From Scedosporium boydii (Eukaryota > Ascomycota > Sordariomycetes > Microascales > Microascaceae), in NCBI GenBank assembly GCA_002221725.1, contig NJFT01000002.1, positions 62,001 to 126,000 of the forward strand: DNA of 64,000 bases, written 5' to 3'. The notes under the pieces were generated by a model. The model was not told the DNA's origin. It was given only the letters and a program-made list of their open reading frames with translations, and made no database searches. The translations under genes were made by a program, and so were the position numbers. The first letter of the stretch is position 1, and the number at the start of each line of letters is the position of its first letter. Positions 62,001-64,000 of this stretch are shown piece by piece.

Positions 62001-64000
62001 ACTCAAAGCCTGATACGATATTTTTTTTTTCTTACTTCCAAGAGACGCGATATACTTCGGATGTATACGAAGCCTGTTGGTGACAAGGCCAGGCGAGAGC
62101 GTCGTCGTACGTATCGATCTCATTGGCTTACGCGTTTCCCATCATCAACGGGATCTGTGCCCGAAATGTCAACACACATGGTGTATATGCCAGGTGACTC
62201 AAAAAGAAGGATTGGGAGAAGGGAACTTGGACATTTGATCACCCCTCCCCCCCCTTTTAATCCTTCTCAGATGCTCAAGTGTGGAAACGGGACAATGCCG
62301 AGCGATGTACTACTTGTACATCCTTCATCCGAAGGAATATTGATTCTTCGGCTCCCTTCAAAAGATCAGAGCCGTGGACAGACGGAGACAAGGAACAACG
62401 ATATTTGTATGAGACAGCTCGCATTTACTCCAGCCGTTATAGATATTTGCGAGGGTTTTCTGAATCCCGTCGTCCTCAGCCATTGTCTATGGAATCCGAA
62501 ATGCCGTGTGGAGAGAGTCGTCGCACACTGACCGCGTCCCGAAGCCGCGGTGTAGTTGGACGAATAAGCAAGGATGGTACATCCACTTGTCCCTCCGGTC
62601 AGTCCGGAATCTCGGTGCTTGACTTTCCTTTCCAGGAAACCGCGGACTGAAGAGAAAAAAAAAATCAAAAAGAAAGAAGAAGAAAAAAAACTTCCGACAC
62701 CCCCGAGAGTCGACAAACGTCAGAACATTCTTCCACGTCCGCCGCTTGGTCTAGGAGGTGACCCCGAGATTTCCAAGCAACCCTTAGAAGTTGGGTTTCT
62801 TGTCCCAAAAGGGGAGGGCACATATTGGAGGGAGGGGTGAGAACCGCTGATGGTGGGTGGAGGGTGAGTACTTTGTACTTTTCGTTATGCTATGTTGGGC
62901 GCAACGTCTGGTCCTAACGTCGACGCTACTGTATGTTATTCTTTCCCACGACTTTGGTCCGCCTAGTGCCACTTTGACTAGTGCAACGGACACGTGGAGT
63001 GGTAGTTGAAAGGGTCGCATTCACTCACTAAAAACGCTGTGAAACCGGGATCATATTCTTTAGCTCGCTCAAGAACCAGGCTTTGCCGTGGTACTGGTTC
63101 TCTTCTAACACTGTCGGGGGATCAATCGATGTAGCTTCTACGAAGTCGTACTAAAACCACTTGCCGGTGCTCTCCAATAGTGGAGGAAACCAGCAAATCG
63201 GTTGATAGCCAATTCGACCGATCACATCGCAGGTAATTTTTTTCCTTCTCTTTTCGCGGCTCCAGTTGCCCCGCCAGTGAGTCCCATTACGACTCGAAAT
63301 ACAACTCTATACTACGACACGGCGCCGTAGTGTATACGCATACGTCCTTACTTCATAATTGATAAATCCAGGTCTTATCCACACAATATTGATGAGGCCG
63401 TGGGCAATCAGAAGCCACCATTTATAACAAGGAGCCACTCAATTGGCGGTGTGGATTCTGGGGGTGGCCTGGCCTGGCCATTGTCGGTTGAAAGGCAGCG
63501 GTGCTGAGCGCCCACATGGCAAAATGGCTGTGAGGGGGCCCCCTACCCAGCTGGTATCTCAGGGAAACGTCGGCAAATGGGCCAATGTGCGCCCGCAAAA
63601 GTCACCAAGTCTGTGTCCTCGACTCCCTGGTATCAGGGAATCGTGACCTGTCCATAAACGGATGATTGTACGAGCCGAGGATGTTGATAGGCTTATCACA
63701 ATGAAATGTGTCTGGGGATGCCGTGGAACAGTTTTCGGGGATAACCTGTCCGAACCTAGCCTTCTTGAAAGAAAGAGAATAACAAGGCCAGAAAACAAAA
63801 AGAGAACAAAAAAAAGAAAATCGAAATAAAAAAAAAAGGGGGTGGACTGTGGATGGGTGGAGGGAGGGTACGGAGTACTCCGCGCTCTCGCGCTCTCAGT
63901 CCGAACACGGCCGATTTAGGAGGGGGTGGTCGCAAAAAGGATTATTATTTCTGCCTTCCCCTCCTTGACTTTCTCCCCCCGCCCGCCGCCGATGCAGCGA
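56001..64000. other. Gene-free stretch, second half of the right arm
   Basis: An 18-nt T-run at 56080-56097 followed by CAG, A-rich runs near 62653-62690 and 63797-63839, and many short frames. TACGAAGTA/TACTTCGTA lies at 57828, 60365, 61120 and 61204. TACGGAGTA lies at 59078, 60869, 61456 and 63869. TCAATTGA lies at 57649 and 58868. The longest ATG-started frame (61791-62531, 246 codons) has no domain or homology I recognise. The last few kb may be the promoter of a gene beyond the window. Confidence 0.5.
61791..62531 (+). CDS. Uncertain 246-codon open reading frame
   Basis: ATG-started and uninterrupted, but with no domain, signal peptide or repeat that I recognise. One short hydrophobic stretch (LGIIVLTRFYVIPPWIV) is present. 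A second frame overlaps it from 62279. Its composition, with many Ser, Arg, Ile and rare runs, resembles translated non-coding DNA of this arm more than the genes to the left. I list it only because it is the longest frame in the gene-free arm. A chance frame is the more likely explanation. Confidence 0.12.
   Translation: MTSHRWLAIPASRTGNEHGCVGFRFGINRFIHDCSGSTITISSPFLSELGIIVLTRFYVIPPWIVCNDELTQSLIRYFFFLTSKRRDILRMYTKPVGDKARRERRRTYRSHWLTRFPSSTGSVPEMSTHMVYMPGDSKRRIGRRELGHLITPPPPFNPSQMLKCGNGTMPSDVLLVHPSSEGILILRLPSKDQSRGQTETRNNDICMRQLAFTPAVIDICEGFLNPVVLSHCLWNPKCRVERVVAH

Overview
The window looks like nuclear DNA from a filamentous ascomycete, most likely a Sordariomycete. The evidence is short spliceosomal introns (mostly about 45-110 nt, GTANGT...YAG), no operons, a HET-domain gene, a NoxR (p67phox-like) NADPH-oxidase regulator, a THI20-type HMP kinase/TenA fusion, and a DBP2 helicase with its long intron between motifs V and VI. 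The phylum-level call is firm. The class-level call is an inference from protein flavour.

Layout. The left 48 kb is ordinary euchromatic DNA with fifteen genes. In order: kynureninase (3.1-4.7 kb, +); a membrane-anchored GH78-like alpha-L-rhamnosidase (5.8-8.3 kb, +); ribosomal protein eL32 (10.0-10.7 kb, -); a Ydj1-type DnaJ co-chaperone (11.5-13.0 kb, -); mitochondrial glutamyl-tRNA synthetase (14.1-16.3 kb, +); a HET-domain protein (16.6-18.4 kb, +); NoxR (20.0-22.0 kb, -); an F-box-like protein (26.1-27.2 kb, -); the copper chaperone for SOD1 (28.8-30.0 kb, -), divergent from mitochondrial ribosomal protein uL13m (30.7-31.3 kb, +); uricase (32.0-33.0 kb, -), divergent from prephenate dehydrogenase (34.8-36.7 kb, +); an unrecognised Ser/Pro-rich protein (37.5-38.9 kb, -); an Mpv17/PMP22-family protein (39.8-40.9 kb, -); the bifunctional thiamine gene THI20 (42.9-45.1 kb, +); and DBP2 (45.7-48.3 kb, +). 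The genes do not form a pathway cluster: they serve NAD synthesis, translation, protein folding, purine catabolism, tyrosine and thiamine synthesis, redox control and non-self recognition.

The right 15.7 kb (48.3-64.0 kb) has no gene I can recognise. It is dense in two short imperfect palindromes, TACGAAGTA and TACGGAGTA, which also occur in gene-flanking DNA on the left but were not found in coding exons.

Exon boundaries below were worked out by hand from frame continuity, splice-site sequence and the known shape of each protein family. The most rewarding observations are: a perfect purine-regulator (UaY-type) site in the uricase promoter; a uricase that ends without a peroxisomal targeting tripeptide; an open upstream extension on the SOD1 copper chaperone that resembles an intermembrane-space presequence; the long, mostly open DBP2 intron with a hairpin; a 19-nt microexon in THI20; and the dispersed motif family. 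I found no mobile element, CRISPR array, tRNA gene or convincing new multi-gene system.
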